Positions 61,245-64,000 of a DNA stretch of 64,000 nt are shown piece after piece. Source of the DNA: Chenopodium formosanum (Eukaryota > Streptophyta > Magnoliopsida > Caryophyllales > Amaranthaceae); assembly GCA_024500155.1 (NCBI GenBank), contig CM044858.1, forward strand, positions 3,534,001 to 3,598,000, written 5' to 3'. The notes under the pieces are model-generated. The model saw only the letters and a list, made by a program, of their open reading frames with translations. It searched no databases and was not told where the DNA came from. The translations under genes were made by a program, and so were the position numbers. Position 1 is the stretch's first letter. Each line of letters begins with the position of its first letter.

Positions 61245-61380
61245 GAAAACCGATAGAGCAATTTTATTAAGCATTATCCAAATCCACCAAAGTTAGAATA
61301 CTTTGGGGAAAGGAATCAAGTTTAACAACATCTAATTGAATTCGTTTCCTACATCTAAAATTACTATACCAAACACCCCC
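60756..61380. mobile_element. Harbinger-like MITE, 625 bp, TSD TTA
   Basis: The left end is GGGGCTGTTTGGTATAAAT; the right end reverse complemented is GGGGGTGTTTGGTATAGTAA. TTA flanks both sides (60753-60755 and 61381-61383). Inner arms contain TGTTACCCTTTGGAAAC-type sequence. A Stowaway and a T tract near 61217-61243 have been added inside. Confidence 0.85.
60992..61190. mobile_element. Stowaway MITE nested in the Harbinger-like MITE
   Basis: The ends CTACCTCCGTTTC and GAAACGGAGGAAG are flanked by TA. Inside are TTTTTAGTTGACACG and its complement-like CGTCAACTAAAT. Confidence 0.85.
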
Positions 61381-61383
61381 TTA

Positions 61384-64000
61384 ATCTACCCTTTCATTAT
61401 TAATGAGTCTAACCTACAAAATTATACGAGTATTGACTTAACATTTGAGATAGAGAATTCGAGATGTCCAATTAGTAATAACATTCTTTTTATATGTAAA
61501 ATGTATCTGTAATTTCCTAAAAAAAAAAAAAAATGTATTTGTAATTTCAAATGTAAAATAGGGACATCCAGACACTTGTAGATATGCCATGCACGGTGCA
61601 CCCAATAGAGATGTTTGCAGAAAGTCTAAAATCAATTTAGAATTAAGAGACTTTGGAAATTAAATGACATAATAAATATAGTGAGTTGATGAGTGTAAGA
61701 CAATAGGAAAATAAAGTGCATGGAGCCAAGAGTTTCTGGCGTCTAAATTAGAAAAGTCAGGTGTGAATGTCCTCCACGTTCACTACTCATAAGCTATCTA
61801 GTGTCCTACACTTATAAACCAATTCCACAATCTGTAGGTCTTTAGGGGGAGGGGCCCTTTATTAAACAATTTCTTCTTGTTGGCAAATTATTAAACATAA
61901 TAACACTAATACTGTACAAACAACAAAGATAGATGACCCAGCACATTAGAGCATTATTATCCGAAAGACTGAAATAACTCACATTAAAGGATTTGTTCTC
62001 TTCACTTGAAATAAGGTATTTGAATATAATTTAGATACGTAAGATCTCATATACGTAGTAGTATAATTTGAATTATATCAGTCTATTTTAATGTCCTCTT
62101 CATGGTCATAGGCATTCTCAACATTTCTTGAAAAAACGGCTTCATACTTATAAAACACTTGAAAGTTCTAAAATATTGAGTTGAGTTGATCATAACTCTG
62201 GCTCTTATTGTTTTGAATTCATGGTTACTACACATGCTAGAAAAAGACTAGCAAACTATATGTGGTCCTTGGCTAAGCTACCAATTAAACGCTTAAAACT
62301 CTAAGGTCAACGAAAACATGGTCCCTAAGCATGTGAAATAGCCGCATATATGAAATTTCCGTTTACTAGAAATTCGACAACATTTTATGAAGTGAATACC
62401 AAGTTGTGGATAATGGAGATTGTCAAGTCCAAGTTTATTCGATAGATTAATTCTTATACAGTACTCCGTATGGACAATATCATACTAGTAAATCAAAGAT
62501 GATGGCGCTGAAATATTGAACTTGACTTCTGTAGTTTTGTGTGATAAAAATTACTCCGTATATACAAAGCATTTAATTTTGTCTTTCGAGTATTTGTATT
62601 AGTAGCTTATTACAGAGTACTCTTTATTAGATATCGAGTAAAAAGAATTAATCTTATCTACAACACTATTATTCTTTGTGCAATTTCATACAAAATATAT
62701 CAACTTGAAATTAGAAAAAGAAATGTTATGGGTGCTTTTTGTACACTTGAAAGTTGAAATCATTTATTTGAACATATTGTTACTCGTTAAATTTACACTT
62801 CGTATTTAATTTTATTAACCTTTATTTAAACTCATTTTAAGTACTTGTATATACTCCGTATTAAATATGTCTAATTCGAACTAAAAAGAGAAAGTAAAAT
62901 AAAAATTAAAAAAATAGATACTATAATGTTGCTAGAAGCACAACTACCACCTTTGCCCCAAAAAAAGTAAAAATAAAATTTGCTTCATAAACAATAGGCT
63001 AAAGAATTTGGAAAATTTACATAGCAGTCTTATTCCACTTTGCTTAAAGGCCCCATTGAAGATCTCTTTTTCATTGAAGATTACGATTCTTTTTTGAGTT
63101 TTTACGTTTCATAAATTTCATTGGAGGTAAATTTGATTGATAATGAATTAATGGTAGGGCCTGATATAGTCCAAATAGTAAAAAGAACAAATTAAAGATT
63201 TGCTTTTAATCAAATCTTTTCTTTCCAAATTATATATGCGTAAAGGATGTCCTTGTACGTCCTAATTATGTACTCGCCTCTCGTGTATAACATGGTTTAA
63301 TCTCCTTTTAGGCATTCCCACGTCATCTAATTATGCAATTAAATTACATAATATCATCTATTGTTTCTCTTATAAAGTTTCTCTCTGTCCATATACAAAC
63401 TGCAATGATATCACACATCACTCATCATCCATATGTTAACATGTCAAGTAACCCTAAACTAGTAATGTAACAAAGAGTTTTCTTTGTAAAACTATATTAC
63501 ATTTTATCATCCATATTCAAAAAACTATCATCAACCCTTTCTCGAGAAATTATAGCTAAAAGTCTTTAAAAAAAATTGGAAAATGAATGATAATGAGACA
63601 TTTTTTAACGTGTTAACAAATTTTAGATTTGGTTTCATCTACATATAATTGCTATAAGCTATCAACCAAAAGTCTAAAATTTTATAACTCGTGACCCAAA
63701 GAAGAGACTCACAAATCAGATTAACAACCTTTGGTGATAGGCTTCTTAGGGGTAATTATGCTTTAGTATCTTGTACGGTCTAAAAAGTCACAATACACTA
63801 TGGATTTAGCTTGAAAAGTTTGCTTGTAAACTAAGAAGGTTATATTCCAATTTAATTATGACTTTATTTGATTCCAATTTTTCATTTTTCTTTTTTAATG
63901 AAGGCTAGAGTTATGTCATCACTTAATTACTGTCACTATTAAAGGTATTTTAGATTAAAGAATATAATACATCACGAATATAGCTCTACTAAGCCTCTTG
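61384..64000. other. right-edge intergenic sequence
   Basis: AT-rich, with TACTCCGT words at 62462, 62552 and 62852. No gene was recognised. A promoter for a gene past the right edge cannot be excluded. Confidence 0.45.

Overview
This is plant nuclear DNA. It is AT-rich (roughly two thirds A+T by eye) and gene-sparse, with intron-split plant genes, a nuclear tRNA gene, a MIR166 gene and many plant transposons. The word ACGGAGTA / TACTCCGT is far commoner than chance and Stowaway MITEs ending CTCCCTCCGT are frequent. I associate that pattern with Caryophyllales such as spinach, beet and Chenopodium, so that assignment is inference only.

Genes, left to right. (1) 1-1806, minus: an At1g16860-type membrane protein of unknown function, three exons visible, cut by the left edge. 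(2) 3347-3425, minus: tRNA-Leu(UAG). (3) 6243-7212, minus: a two-exon HD-Zip I transcription factor of the ATHB7/ATHB12 type, with an ABRE/G-box cluster about 2.6-3 kb upstream of its start codon. (4) 25433-25531, minus: the first coding exon of an SNF7/VPS32 (CHMP4-type ESCRT-III) gene, with coding-like sequence upstream but no later SNF7 exons recognised. (5) 36315-36392, plus: a MIR166 hairpin carrying both miR166* and miR166, behind a TATA box. (6) 58405-58752, plus: a SAUR32-like auxin-response gene with a His-rich tail. miR166 targets HD-Zip III genes, not the HD-Zip I gene here, so no regulatory link between the two is implied.

The rest is mostly transposons. Complete or near-complete: a 5.1-kb Ty1/Copia element (12039-17166, TSD CTAGT) with three nonsense codons and three frame breaks, and an 8.3-kb Copia-type element (43285-51587, TSD GGTAG) whose two 789-bp LTRs differ at one base by eye although its pol is badly decayed. 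Solo LTRs with exact 5-bp TSDs: 11009-11419, 18395-19217, 23609-24852 and 51856-53267. A 5'-truncated RTE-type LINE (33402-34218) has a 15-bp TSD. TIR elements: Tourist-like MITEs at 20603 and 56995, a Harbinger-like element at 60756 holding a nested Stowaway, Stowaways at 26707, 29147 and 40872, and a long-TIR MITE at 35413.

The most unusual locus is 41.3-56.2 kb. A satellite-like array with a period near 320 bp carries one inverted unit and ACCCGA-rich modules on both sides. The 8.3-kb Copia element and the 1.4-kb solo LTR interrupt it. Removing these two insertions in silico restores a regular ~320-bp spacing across them.
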